A stretch of DNA of 64,000 nucleotides. It comes from an uncultured bacterium (GTDB lineage: Bacteria; CSSED10-310; CALFER01). The notes under the pieces are model-generated. The model saw only the letters and a list, made by a program, of their open reading frames with translations, was not told the origin of the DNA and searched no databases. Positions 32,307 through 42,378 of this stretch are shown here, piece by piece. The first letter of the stretch is position 1. Each line of letters starts with the position of its first letter. The position numbers and the translations under genes are program-made. Where the stretch lies: assembly GCA_937951895.1 (NCBI GenBank), contig CALFER010000072.1, positions 62,001-126,000 of the forward strand, written 5' to 3'.

Positions 32307-35300
32307 ATGCCGCTCATCCCGTTTCTGCTCGCCATCCTGATCGCCCCCGCACTGGCCTCCGACACGCCTCAACCCGTCGCCATGACCCGAGCCGCAGACT
32401 TCCGGCCCCGGATCATCGACGACGCGACCGGTGGCGCTCTGGCTGTCTGGCAGTCAGATGACGGAACCGATTTCGATGTGCTCTCCGCATCGTTCCGCTC
32501 CGGTGCCTGGTCCAGCCCGACACGCCTGAGCACGGATCAGGGCGCTGATTTCAACCCCGCCGCGGCATCCTCGCCGGACGGCTCGATCGTCGTCGTCTGG
32601 ATCACGGACCGCTATGGCGACGAGCGGCTTGTGACACGCCGCCGCACGGGTGACACGTGGGGTGCCGAGATTCTGCTCGGCACGCCATCAGGCCGGAATC
32701 TGGCGCCCGACGTCATCTGGGACGGCTCGTCATTCCGCATCTTCTGGTACTCCTCGGCATCCGGCGGAATGGACATATACACCTCCGGAGAATCCCACGG
32801 CGGCTGGACGCAACCCCAACTGCTCTTCGATACCGGCGCGGACGACCGATACCCCGATACCGCTCTGGCTCCCGACGGCACGCTGTGGCTGACCTGGACC
32901 GGCGCGGGACTCGGAAACCTCGATATCTATTCCGCACACCGCGACGGAAGCGGATGGAGCCTGCCCATGCCGGTCGAACAGGACCGTACGCAGGATGCAC
33001 GATCCTCCGTCGAGGCCGCATCCGACGGCACGGTCTGGATCGTCTGGGATGCCAAACGCGATCTGAATTCCAACATCTACGGATCCATGTGGACGGGCAC
33101 GAACTGGTCCACTCCCACGGCGCTGTCCTCGGGGTCGAACGACGAATTCTGCCCGCGCCTGACTCGTGCCGCGGACAACGCACTCGCCATGACCTTCTAT
33201 GGTCTCGAAACGTTCGGAACCCAGGAATGGCAGGATGACAACTTCGAGATTTACACGGCGGAATGGACCGCTTCGGGCTGGTCGCCGCCGGAACGCGTCA
33301 CGGAAAACGGTGCGCACGATTTCGCTCCCGACGCGGTCTCGATCGGCGGCACCCTCCATCTGGTCTGGGAAAGCACGCAATACGGCTGGGACTCGGTCGA
33401 TATCCTTCATCTGACCGTATCGAGCGATGACCGGGCCGAACCAAACCTGAATGCCGTTTCAAAACCCGCCACCCCGCCTCTGAACCCGCTCGCGCCGCCC
33501 ATCGCCCCCCGCTCCTTCGCCTCGGTCCCCCTCCCCTCAATCCTGAATCCTCCCGGTCGGACCGCGTCTACCGGCATTCCCGTGTATCGTCCCCCTCAAG
33601 CTCGAATAACAACCGGACCCGACGCGCGCTGCGAGCCTGTGCTGGCCGCCGTCGACATCGACTCGGCGTCCCGGACAATCGCAGCGGACCCCTCCCATCA
33701 TCGGATCCGGCTGTTCGATCCGACGGGCGCTCCGGCAGGATCATTCGGAGCGGAAGGCAGCGATCCCGGGCTGTTTCGATCACCGTTCGGCGTGTGTGTC
33801 GACGATTCGGACCGGATCCTGGTCGCGGACACCGGAAACGACCGGATCCAGGTGTTCGATTCCGCCGGCACGTTTCTCTTTTCGTTCGGCTCGGGAGGGG
33901 ATCAGGCCGGGCAATTCAGAGGCCCGAGAGGCGTGGATGCGAGGGTGGACCGGATTGCGGTCGCGGATTCGCTCAATCACCGCATCCAGGTATTCGATTC
34001 GTCCGGCGCTTTTCTGTTCATGTTCGGCGCACACGGGATTCACGAGGGCGAATTGAACGAGCCGTGGGATGTCTGCATCCGGGCGAACGGAGATTTCGCC
34101 GTCGCCAACACATGGGGATACTCGATCGCCCGGTTCGATGCATCCGGAAACTACATCGATTCGATTACACAGAACACATACGGGCCATCGGGTGTCGCGG
34201 AAGACGCCGACGGACGATTGTTCATCGCCAACACGGCGGGCTGGAATCTGGTTCTGTCGGATCCGGCGGAACCCTGCACGCGGTCGCTCACCGATTCGAC
34301 CGCCTTCTCGATCGGGCCTCTGTTCGGAGTCGCGGTGCTGCCGTCGGGCCACCCGGTCTTCACGGCGGGGGATCACCCGACGCCCTGGAGTCTGGATCCG
34401 AATCGCCCGACGCTGATCGAAGCGCCGCGGATCGAATTCATGGACGGCCGATCGATCACCATCGCCTGGCACACGGCGGTCGAGTGCCCCACAACGCTCT
34501 TCTACGGCCCTTTCCCGGACACCTCGACGATGTACTGCGATGCCGAACCGGCCACCGAACACCGTGTCGAGTTGACGGGGCTGGATCCCCTCACCCGATA
34601 CAAACTGCGTCCGGTGTTCCGCAATCCGTTCGACATGTCGGAAATCCGGTCGGACGGCGTGGAGATCGTCACGCTGGACACTCACGCCGAGACGCTCGAT
34701 ATCACCGCGGTCAAGACCTGCATTCTGGTCTACCGCGATTTCTGCTTCTGGAACGATCCGCTGCTGGCGTACGAAACCGTCACGGATGCGGAAATCGAGG
34801 GCATTCTGGCGGCGGCCGACGAGATTCTCGCGTGGTACCACCGCAACAGCGCCTTCCGGCTGCATCTGCCGCATGCGGTCGAGACGATCGAGGGAATGGT
34901 GTCGCTGGCGGACGGCGATTTCAGCCGGTCGCTCGTGTATACGCCGGGGGACCTGCTGACGCCGTGGCCGCAATGCGTCGAGCGCGATCTGATCGCTGCG
35001 GGCATCGATCCGGCGCGATATGACAATTTCATCACATTCTTCCCGTTCCGGTGCTACGCCGAATATCCCACGGGCATCTTCAGTTGGGGCTGCGCCTCGG
35101 ATCTGTTCGACGGGAGGGGATTCTGCGCGATCCCGCACTGCTGGCCGGACCAGAGCGACTGGTTCATTCTTCACGAGGGGCATCACAGTCTGGACGGTAT
35201 GCTGGCGTCGAGCGGATTTCCGGCCTACCCGCACGCAGATCTGCTCTGGGAAAACAATCTCGCGACAGGACTCGACCGCGACGCGAACGCCCGGATCGTC

Positions 35301-36260
35301 CGTTCATGGCCCGCATCCCAGTGGAGGGGGTTCCGGCATCCCTGGAGCCTTCCGGTCACCGCGGCGGATCTGGATCAGGACGGGATCTCGGATGAGGCGC
35401 CGACCCTTCCGTTCGATGAAGCCCGTTTCGGCAGCGACAGCACCAAAACCGACACGGATCTCGACGGACTGCCCGATCTCGATGAAGCACTCGCCGGAAT
35501 CGGCATCCCGGCCGACCCGACGGGCAGCGACACGGATCATGACAGCATTCCGGATGGTGCGGATATGGAACCGCTCTACCCGATCGACCGGGCGGTTTTC
35601 CCCGGTGATCCGCAGATCGACGGGGTTCCGGATCCGGCCTGGCATCCGCTCATCGGAGGCCATCTCCAGGAGTCATCCGTTCCCGGATTTCCCGCACCGG
35701 ACATCCTTGCCGCATGGTCATCAGCCGGATTGTATCTTGCGATCGACACGCCGGGCTACGCCACCTATCAGATTCTGATCGATGCGGCCGGCGACGGCTG
35801 GTATCACGGGCACGACAACTACGAGATCACGGTGCATCCCGTGCTGGGTCTCCGGGAGGCACATGTTCAGGATTCGAGCCCCGAAGCGATCTGCGAGGTG
35901 GGGTACAGTGTCTGGGACGACGCCTCCGAATATCCCTTCCCGCCGTATCTCGTCCCGGGGGATCTCACCGTCGCCACCGCGCAGTCCGGCGGCCGCTACA
36001 CCATGGAAATGCTCATCCCGGCGGATGACGCGACCAGCCTGACGCCCCGGGAGGGGAAATCGATCCGGCTGCTGTTCCGGATGAACACGTTGAACGGGTC
36101 GTCGGGGCAGGAGGCATCGGTGTTCGAACGGGACATTTTCGCCGGGACCGTGATGCAAGCCCTGCCTCCCGCCGTTCCGTCGCTGGGCCCCTTTTCCGTG
36201 CTGCTGGCCCTCGTTGCACTGTCGATGTTGCTGATCACGACCGGGCCGGGGAAACGCTGA
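32307..36260 (+). CDS. large exported multidomain protein: propeller, NHL repeats, HExxH site, TSP3 repeats, C-terminal tail
   Basis: 1,317 residues from the ATG at 32307, which gives a clean signal peptide (MPLIPFLLAILIAPALAS). Residues 25-370 look like a BNR/TolB propeller (DGSIVVVWITDRYGDE). Residues 430-660 are NHL repeats (RILVADTGNDRIQVFDSAG and similar). A fibronectin-like segment lies at about 705-790. H956-E-G-H-H960 is a zinc-peptidase-type HExxH site. Asp-rich thrombospondin type 3 calcium repeats occupy 1018-1095 (TDTDLDGLPDLDEA). A CBM9-like beta domain follows at 1100-1280. The end has VPSLGP, a hydrophobic helix and GKR, like a sorting tail. Peptidase activity is inferred from one motif only. 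Confidence 0.78.
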   Translation: MPLIPFLLAILIAPALASDTPQPVAMTRAADFRPRIIDDATGGALAVWQSDDGTDFDVLSASFRSGAWSSPTRLSTDQGADFNPAAASSPDGSIVVVWITDRYGDERLVTRRRTGDTWGAEILLGTPSGRNLAPDVIWDGSSFRIFWYSSASGGMDIYTSGESHGGWTQPQLLFDTGADDRYPDTALAPDGTLWLTWTGAGLGNLDIYSAHRDGSGWSLPMPVEQDRTQDARSSVEAASDGTVWIVWDAKRDLNSNIYGSMWTGTNWSTPTALSSGSNDEFCPRLTRAADNALAMTFYGLETFGTQEWQDDNFEIYTAEWTASGWSPPERVTENGAHDFAPDAVSIGGTLHLVWESTQYGWDSVDILHLTVSSDDRAEPNLNAVSKPATPPLNPLAPPIAPRSFASVPLPSILNPPGRTASTGIPVYRPPQARITTGPDARCEPVLAAVDIDSASRTIAADPSHHRIRLFDPTGAPAGSFGAEGSDPGLFRSPFGVCVDDSDRILVADTGNDRIQVFDSAGTFLFSFGSGGDQAGQFRGPRGVDARVDRIAVADSLNHRIQVFDSSGAFLFMFGAHGIHEGELNEPWDVCIRANGDFAVANTWGYSIARFDASGNYIDSITQNTYGPSGVAEDADGRLFIANTAGWNLVLSDPAEPCTRSLTDSTAFSIGPLFGVAVLPSGHPVFTAGDHPTPWSLDPNRPTLIEAPRIEFMDGRSITIAWHTAVECPTTLFYGPFPDTSTMYCDAEPATEHRVELTGLDPLTRYKLRPVFRNPFDMSEIRSDGVEIVTLDTHAETLDITAVKTCILVYRDFCFWNDPLLAYETVTDAEIEGILAAADEILAWYHRNSAFRLHLPHAVETIEGMVSLADGDFSRSLVYTPGDLLTPWPQCVERDLIAAGIDPARYDNFITFFPFRCYAEYPTGIFSWGCASDLFDGRGFCAIPHCWPDQSDWFILHEGHHSLDGMLASSGFPAYPHADLLWENNLATGLDRDANARIVRSWPASQWRGFRHPWSLPVTAADLDQDGISDEAPTLPFDEARFGSDSTKTDTDLDGLPDLDEALAGIGIPADPTGSDTDHDSIPDGADMEPLYPIDRAVFPGDPQIDGVPDPAWHPLIGGHLQESSVPGFPAPDILAAWSSAGLYLAIDTPGYATYQILIDAAGDGWYHGHDNYEITVHPVLGLREAHVQDSSPEAICEVGYSVWDDASEYPFPPYLVPGDLTVATAQSGGRYTMEMLIPADDATSLTPREGKSIRLLFRMNTLNGSSGQEASVFERDIFAGTVMQALPPAVPSLGPFSVLLALVALSMLLITTGPGKR

Positions 36261-36386
36261 TCGGCCCTGAATGCTCCGACCCGGAGCGATCGGATCCGGC
36301 TCGCCCCGACTTCGAACCGAACTTTACGGGACAGCCGTGCGTAGATTAGGATGCAAGAACGGTTGTCTTTCCGTTTGAGAGGTTTT

Positions 36387-37838
36387 ATGCATGCTTTACG
36401 ACCTGGTCTCATGATCACCCGTTTCTTCTTTCTCGCACTGATCTGCGTCACCGCCTTTCCACACTCGGCGCTCGGGGATGAAGCGGGGAACATCCAAACC
36501 CTGACACTCGGCGACTGCATCCGGATCGCCGTCGACCAGTCGCCCACGATCGCCGGCTCGAAGGACGCACTCATCGGACTCGGGATCCGCCAGACCGACG
36601 CCCGGCACGACCGGATACCGTCGGCGGAGCTGACGCTGTCGGACAATCGGATCATCGACGAGGAAGCGTTCAGTTTCTATGATCCGCAGACCGGGCAGCG
36701 CTATGTTCCGGGTGAGGGGTATCAGGCCGTTGCCGGATTGGATGCGACCGTCTATTCCGGCGGACGGATCACCGCGTCGATCCGGGCGGCCGACGCGGCG
36801 CGAGTCGAAGCGGAACTGGGGCTGCTCCGCACGATCCGCGATGTCCGGCTCGATGCCGTCACGCGGTATATCACGGTGCTGGAGCGCCAGGCGGAGTGCG
36901 CGGTGAGGCGGGAGCAGATCGTCCGGGCGCAGGAAGCGCTCAAACTGGCCGAAAACCGTCTCGCGGCCGGGCGCGGCATCCGCTACGAAGTCATGCTCGA
37001 ACAGGCTTTCCTCTCCCGATCGCAGCTCGAAGCGCTCAGGGCCGACAACGCGCTGCAGATCGCCCGCCACAACCTCCTGCTCCTCCTCCGGATGCCGCTC
37101 GACACACCGATCGACATCGAGGACATCGACGTGCTTCCGGACACGCCCCCGGACGATGCGGAACTCATCCGACAGGCGCGTGAGAAGCGGGAGGACATCC
37201 GGCGGAGCGAAGCGCTGCGTGAGAGGCGGGACGAGGAACTCCGGATGCTTACCGCCGCACACAAACCCTCGGTGCATCTGTTCGCGCAGTACATGAAGCA
37301 GGGCGAGTCACTGAGCGATTTCAGCCGGGACGACAATCAGTGGCTCGGAGGACTCTCGATCCGCTTCTCGCCGTTCCCGGACTCGACCCTTGGCGGCTCG
37401 ATCACGCGCGAGCGCATCGGATCGTCCGATTACATGCAGCGATCCGCGCTCTCGCTGAGCCTCTTCGACGGATCATCGACGCGTGCGACGGAAGCCGATC
37501 TGCGGGCGCAGATTCACGCCGTCGACCGCGACATCGCGCAGCTTCGGGACCGGATCGCGGCCGAGGTGACCGAGGCGGCGGGGCGGGTGAGAGAATCGGC
37601 CGGGGAATGCGACACGGCGGAACGGGAACGCGCGGCCGCCGCGGAGAATCATCTGATACAGGCCAAGAGTTACGAACTGGGACTGACGCAGTTCAAGGAT
37701 CTGGTGGACGCGCGGACGGACGAAATTTCTGCGCGAATCGACCTGCTTTTCGCGCGATACCAGTACGCGTTGGATCGCGCGATTCTGGATCACGTGACAG
37801 GAAACACGGCCGGAGGAGAAAACGGATGCGCACAGTGA
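36387..37838 (+). CDS. TolC-family outer membrane efflux protein
   Basis: About 483 residues from the ATG at 36387; starts at 36351 and 36411 are also in frame. The signal peptide is MITRFFFLALICVTAFPHSA. The mature protein has two repeats of the outer membrane efflux protein (OEP) domain: TLGDCIRIAVDQSPTIAGSK at the start, and LGLTQFKDLVDARTDEISAR near the end, which is the TolC inter-repeat motif (YxxGxxxxxDLLDA). Long amphipathic helices with heptad character lie between. It forms the outer membrane exit duct of the RND pump encoded downstream. The adaptor gene starts 13 bases before its stop. Confidence 0.9.
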   Translation: MHALRPGLMITRFFFLALICVTAFPHSALGDEAGNIQTLTLGDCIRIAVDQSPTIAGSKDALIGLGIRQTDARHDRIPSAELTLSDNRIIDEEAFSFYDPQTGQRYVPGEGYQAVAGLDATVYSGGRITASIRAADAARVEAELGLLRTIRDVRLDAVTRYITVLERQAECAVRREQIVRAQEALKLAENRLAAGRGIRYEVMLEQAFLSRSQLEALRADNALQIARHNLLLLLRMPLDTPIDIEDIDVLPDTPPDDAELIRQAREKREDIRRSEALRERRDEELRMLTAAHKPSVHLFAQYMKQGESLSDFSRDDNQWLGGLSIRFSPFPDSTLGGSITRERIGSSDYMQRSALSLSLFDGSSTRATEADLRAQIHAVDRDIAQLRDRIAAEVTEAAGRVRESAGECDTAERERAAAAENHLIQAKSYELGLTQFKDLVDARTDEISARIDLLFARYQYALDRAILDHVTGNTAGGENGCAQ

Positions 37839-38959
37839 CATACATCGCACTTTTACCGGCAATCGCCGCTCTGCTGACCCTCGCGGGATGCAGCAATCCG
37901 ACCGCGGGATCGCAGGGTAAGAATCCCGGCATCCCGTCCACTCCGACGCCTCAACCCATTCCGGTCGAGGTGGAGCCGGCGGGGCGGGGGGATATTGCGC
38001 AGCGGATCGAGACCACCTCGAATATCGAAGCGGATGAGGATGTCGTGATCTATCCCAAGATCAGCGGTCAGATCCGGTCGATTCTGGCGGAGGAAGGGCA
38101 GCGGGTCGAGCGCGATCAGGTGCTGGCCGCGATCGACGACGATGAACTCGTGCTGCGGGCCCGTCAGGCGAAGGTCGCACGCGATCAGGCCGCGGACAAG
38201 CTCAAGCGTGTCGAGGAACTCCACCGGAATCAGATGGTCAGCGAAGAAGCCTATCTGGATGCCCGATACTCCGCGGATTCGGCCGATGTCGCCTGGAAAC
38301 TCGCCAATCTCGCAGTCGAACATGCAAAGATCCGAAGTCCCCTCACCGGGATCATCACCTCCCGCGATGTCTCGACCGGCGATCTCGTCCAGCCCGCCAC
38401 ACCCCTCTTCCGCGTGGTCGATCCGAAATCCCTGTCGATTTCGATCCAGCTCCCCGAGAAAGACGCGCAGAGGATCCGGCCCGGGATGGTCGCGCGGGTC
38501 ATGCCGGAATCGATGCCGGGCCATGAATTTCCGGCTTCGATCGAACGGATCAATCCGGCAGTCGATCCGAAAACCGGCACCGTTCGCGCGAAACTGGCGC
38601 TCGACCGGCAGGCCGCCGAACTGATCAGCGGCATGTTCGTCCGCGTCGCCATCACACTCGACACGCGCCCCGACGTGGTGCTCGCGCCGAAACGCGCCGT
38701 CATCCGGGACAACGGGAACCGCTATCTGTTCGTCATGAATGCGCAGGGGGCGGCCGAGAAACGCGAGCCGGTGATCGGGATCGAGGACGCCGGGTTCATT
38801 GAAATCGTGTCGGGGATCGACGAAGGCGATGCGATCATCGTCGTCGGCCAGCAGAATCTGGAAGAGGGGTCGGCGGTCTTCGATCTGCGCGCCGCCTCGA
38901 AACAGACGCAGACACCGGACAACGGGGACTCGGGCGACGACAAGGCGGCTGTGTCGTGA
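37826..38959 (+). CDS. RND efflux periplasmic adaptor (membrane fusion lipoprotein)
   Basis: A 377-residue lipoprotein with the lipobox LAGC (Cys22), so it is anchored to a membrane facing the periplasm. The lipoyl/barrel-sandwich halves appear as KISGQIRSILAEEGQRVERD and HAKIRSPLTGIITSRDVSTG. A short helical hairpin (residues about 105-150) lies between, and VVLAPKRAVIRDN marks the membrane-proximal domain. Family length is typical. GGAGGAG at 37812-37818 supports the start; upstream in-frame codons overlap tolC. The stop overlaps the GTG of the first permease. Confidence 0.92.
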   Translation: MRTVTYIALLPAIAALLTLAGCSNPTAGSQGKNPGIPSTPTPQPIPVEVEPAGRGDIAQRIETTSNIEADEDVVIYPKISGQIRSILAEEGQRVERDQVLAAIDDDELVLRARQAKVARDQAADKLKRVEELHRNQMVSEEAYLDARYSADSADVAWKLANLAVEHAKIRSPLTGIITSRDVSTGDLVQPATPLFRVVDPKSLSISIQLPEKDAQRIRPGMVARVMPESMPGHEFPASIERINPAVDPKTGTVRAKLALDRQAAELISGMFVRVAITLDTRPDVVLAPKRAVIRDNGNRYLFVMNAQGAAEKREPVIGIEDAGFIEIVSGIDEGDAIIVVGQQNLEEGSAVFDLRAASKQTQTPDNGDSGDDKAAVS

Positions 38960-41900
38960 GTCTCGCGTCGTTCTCCGTCCGGCGACGGATCACGGTGATG
39001 ATGATTGTCGCCGGCGCAACGGTCTTCGGATGGTTTTCACTCAATAAACTCGAGCTGAAACTCCTCCCCGAGATCACCTATCCGTCCGTGACTGTCCGGA
39101 CCGAATTGCCCGGAGCATCGCCGGAAGAAGTCGAAAATCTCGTGTCGGAACCCATCGAGGAAATGCTGGGAGTCATCAATAATCTCCAGCAGATCACGTC
39201 GATTTCGACCGCCGGCATGTCCGACGTGATCATCGCGTTCAACTGGAACACGAAAATGGATCGCGCGATGATGGACATCCGTGAGAAACTCGATCGGATC
39301 ACCCTGCCGGACGAAGCGAAAAAACCTCAGATCCTGCGGTACAATCCGGAGACCGAACCGATCATGAAACTCGCGATCACGGGCGACGATCCGGGGAAAA
39401 TCCGGTCGGCCGCCGAGCACGAGATCGCGCCGCGGCTCGAAACGATCGAGGGCGTCGCGGCGGCGCAGGTTATCGGAGGGCGGGAGACCGAGATCTCCGT
39501 CGAAATCGATCTGCCGAGACTCGCGAAGCAGGGCATTTCGATCGATACCGTCGCCGCGCGTCTCGCACAGGAAAACATCAACCTTCCGGGAGGCATTCTG
39601 CAGGAAGGGCACGCGCGATACCTGATCCGCACCATCAACGAATTTCGCTCGGATGCCGACATCGGCGAGATCGTGATCGGGTCGATTCGTGACACCGACA
39701 TCCGGCTCAGGGACGTCGCCTCGATCCGGCATACCGTGCGTGAGCGGACGACGATCACGCATGTTGCGGGCGCCGAGAGCGTCAGCATTCATGTTTTCAA
39801 GGAAGGCGACGCCAATATCGTCGAGGTTGCCCGGCGCGTGGCGGACCTCGTGAACGCGAAAAGCGAGGGGACGTTCAGCCGGACGAAAGGCATTCGCGAG
39901 TTGCTGCCCGAGGGGGCGTCGATCGAAATCATCTCGGACCAGTCCGTCTTCATCAGTTCGGCGATCCGTGAGGTGCAGGGCAATGCCGTGATCGGCGGGC
40001 TGCTCGCCATCGTCGTCCTGTTTTTCTTTCTGAGGAATCTTCCGCACACCAGCATTGTTGCGGTGTCGATTCCCGCTTCGATCGTCGTGACCCTGACCGC
40101 CCTGTATTTCCAGGGCTATTCGCTCAATCTGATGACCCTGGGCGGACTGGCGCTCGGCATCGGCATGCTCGTGGACAACTCCATCGTCGTGCTCGAGAAC
40201 ATCTTCACGCGCTGGGATCGGGATCCGACGCGCCTGGAGGCTGCCCGGGCCGGCGCCGAGGAAGTGTCGATGGCCGTGACCGCCTCGACATTGACGACCA
40301 TCGCGGTCTTTTTCCCCCTCGTCTTCGTCAGCGGAATCGCCGGTCAGATCTTCGGCGATCTCGCAGCCACCGTTTCTTACAGCCTGATCGCCTCGCTGCT
40401 CGTGTCGCTCAGCGTCATCCCCATGATGGCCTCGTTCGCGTCGGTTCGCCCGGTCGATCGCGTCCAGCCGGTCTGGATCCGGAGCCGCCTGGCGCAGTTT
40501 GCGGCCGAGCGTCGTGAGTCCGGACGGAGCTGGGTCGGACTGGCACCGTTCATCGTCAGAGGGGTATTCGACGAAACCGTGGAGCTGATCGCGAGCGAGT
40601 GGCGGGAGCGCGTACAGCGCAAGCTGCGGGGCGGAGGCTCCCTGATCCGGCGGGTCGCCCGCATCGTGCTTCTCCCCGTGCATCTCGTTTTATTCCTCCT
40701 CGGCGTGCTGCTGACGGCGACCGGACGAGCGCTCCTCAACATCGTGTATGCGGCGGTGCAGCTCACCATCCGGTCGACCGGCGCGCTCTGGCGTCTCGTG
40801 ATGCTCGCGATGACCCCGCTTCTGAATCTGTTCGACCGGTCGTTCGACGGCGCGAGAGCCTTGTATGAACGCCTCCTGAACATGTCGATGCGCCGGCCCG
40901 TTCCGATCGTTCTGGGCGTTTTTGCGATGTGTGCGGCGATTGTCTGGTTCGTGCTGCCGAGTCTCGGGCTCAACGTGCTGCCGAACATGGCGCAGGGGGA
41001 GTTTGTCATCGAGATCAAGATGCCCGTCGGAACGTCACTCGAACAGACTGAAGCCGCGAGCCGGGCCATCGAGACGCTGGCGGGGGCTGTGCCCGGAGTC
41101 GATCTCGTGTCCGCCGTCATCGGATCGTCGGCGTCCGAAACATTTTCGGAGGGGGTGCAGCGGGAAAATCTGGCGTCGATCTCCGTGAGGCTCGATGCGG
41201 ACCACCGCACGCGGGATGCGGAGGAGGCGGTGATGGATACCCTGCGCGAGTCGCTGGCGAGGGTGGCGGGCATCGAGAAGGCGACGTTTCTGCGGCCGTC
41301 GATTTTTTCGCTCAAGACACCGCTGGAGGTGGAACTGCGCGGGCAGCAGTTGAACGATCTGCGCCTCGGGGCCGAGCGGCTTGCCGAGCGACTCCGGCAG
41401 GAACCATATCTGAGGGATGTTCATACGACGCTGGAAGAGGGTTATCCCGAAATTCATCTCGTGTTCGACCGCGTGCGGCTGGCACGTTTGAATCTGTCGC
41501 CGGCGGACGTCGCGCGCGGCGTGAAGGCGATGGTCGAGGGTGTTGTGGCGACGACGGTGACCGAGAAAGACGAGGAACTGGACATCCGGGTGCGGTCCGG
41601 GCGCTCCGGGGATCTCACCGTCGAAGACATCGCGCGGTACGTGATCAATCCCGAATCGGATGCGCCGGTCACGCTGGGCAGTGTGGCGCGGATCGAGGAA
41701 GCAGTGGGGCCGAGTGAGATCCGGCGGGTGGATCAGCGGCGGACCGCCATTGTGCGGGCGGACGTAGGAATGGACGATCTGCGGCGCGCATTTCGTTCGG
41801 TTGAGGGGATACTTCGGAGTGTTCCCAGTCCCGCTGGCGTGACGTATGTGACGTCGGGGCAGAGTGACGAGCTGGAGGCATCGGTGAGCAGTCTGGCCAC

Positions 41901-42378
41901 CGCGCTGGCGCTCGCGATCTTCCTGGTTTACCTGGTGATGGCGTCTCAGTTCGAATCGTTGCTGCAGCCCCTCATCATTCTGTTCAGCGTGCCGCTCGGA
42001 CTGTGCGGCGTGGTGTTTTTCCTGTATCTGCTCGACATTCCGATCTCGATCATGGTGTTCATCGGGATGATCGTGCTGGTCGGGATCGTCGTGAACAACG
42101 CGATTCTGCTCATCGATGCCGCCAATCGGTTCATCGGAGAGGGCGCGGGGGTGGGCGAGGCGTTGCGGCAGGCGGTGGCGCGGCGGATCCGGCCGATTTT
42201 CATGACCACGCTGACGACCGTGCTGGGGCTTCTGCCGATGGCGTTCGACCGGGGGCCGGGGTCCGAGATTCGGATGCCGCTGGCCGTCACGGTGATTTTG
42301 GGGTTGGCGACATCGACCTTTCTGACGTTGATCGTGATCCCGCTCATCTACCGGATCACGCATCGGGACAGGGCATGA
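38956..42378 (+). CDS. RND (HAE1-type) efflux permease with extra membrane insertion
   Basis: A 1,140-residue inner-membrane proton antiporter. It starts LASFSVRRRITVMMIVAGAT and shows TM4 GIGMLVDNSIVVLENI, with the proton-relay Asp407 but Asn at 408. LPEGASIEIISDQSVFI and FSVPLGLCGVVFFLY are typical family segments. Between TM6 and TM7 (residues about 500-640) there is an insertion of roughly 90-100 residues containing an additional hydrophobic pair (LVLFLLGVLLTATGRALLNI). This makes the protein longer than the usual 1,030-1,050. It starts with GTG overlapping the adaptor stop (GTGA); the next permease starts at its stop (ATGA). Confidence 0.9.
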   Translation: MSLASFSVRRRITVMMIVAGATVFGWFSLNKLELKLLPEITYPSVTVRTELPGASPEEVENLVSEPIEEMLGVINNLQQITSISTAGMSDVIIAFNWNTKMDRAMMDIREKLDRITLPDEAKKPQILRYNPETEPIMKLAITGDDPGKIRSAAEHEIAPRLETIEGVAAAQVIGGRETEISVEIDLPRLAKQGISIDTVAARLAQENINLPGGILQEGHARYLIRTINEFRSDADIGEIVIGSIRDTDIRLRDVASIRHTVRERTTITHVAGAESVSIHVFKEGDANIVEVARRVADLVNAKSEGTFSRTKGIRELLPEGASIEIISDQSVFISSAIREVQGNAVIGGLLAIVVLFFFLRNLPHTSIVAVSIPASIVVTLTALYFQGYSLNLMTLGGLALGIGMLVDNSIVVLENIFTRWDRDPTRLEAARAGAEEVSMAVTASTLTTIAVFFPLVFVSGIAGQIFGDLAATVSYSLIASLLVSLSVIPMMASFASVRPVDRVQPVWIRSRLAQFAAERRESGRSWVGLAPFIVRGVFDETVELIASEWRERVQRKLRGGGSLIRRVARIVLLPVHLVLFLLGVLLTATGRALLNIVYAAVQLTIRSTGALWRLVMLAMTPLLNLFDRSFDGARALYERLLNMSMRRPVPIVLGVFAMCAAIVWFVLPSLGLNVLPNMAQGEFVIEIKMPVGTSLEQTEAASRAIETLAGAVPGVDLVSAVIGSSASETFSEGVQRENLASISVRLDADHRTRDAEEAVMDTLRESLARVAGIEKATFLRPSIFSLKTPLEVELRGQQLNDLRLGAERLAERLRQEPYLRDVHTTLEEGYPEIHLVFDRVRLARLNLSPADVARGVKAMVEGVVATTVTEKDEELDIRVRSGRSGDLTVEDIARYVINPESDAPVTLGSVARIEEAVGPSEIRRVDQRRTAIVRADVGMDDLRRAFRSVEGILRSVPSPAGVTYVTSGQSDELEASVSSLATALALAIFLVYLVMASQFESLLQPLIILFSVPLGLCGVVFFLYLLDIPISIMVFIGMIVLVGIVVNNAILLIDAANRFIGEGAGVGEALRQAVARRIRPIFMTTLTTVLGLLPMAFDRGPGSEIRMPLAVTVILGLATSTFLTLIVIPLIYRITHRDRA

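Noticed and set aside
33780..35234. 484-codon minus-strand frame opposite the large multidomain gene
   Set aside because: It is antisense to NHL repeats and the HExxH region; no ribosome site or domain is visible.
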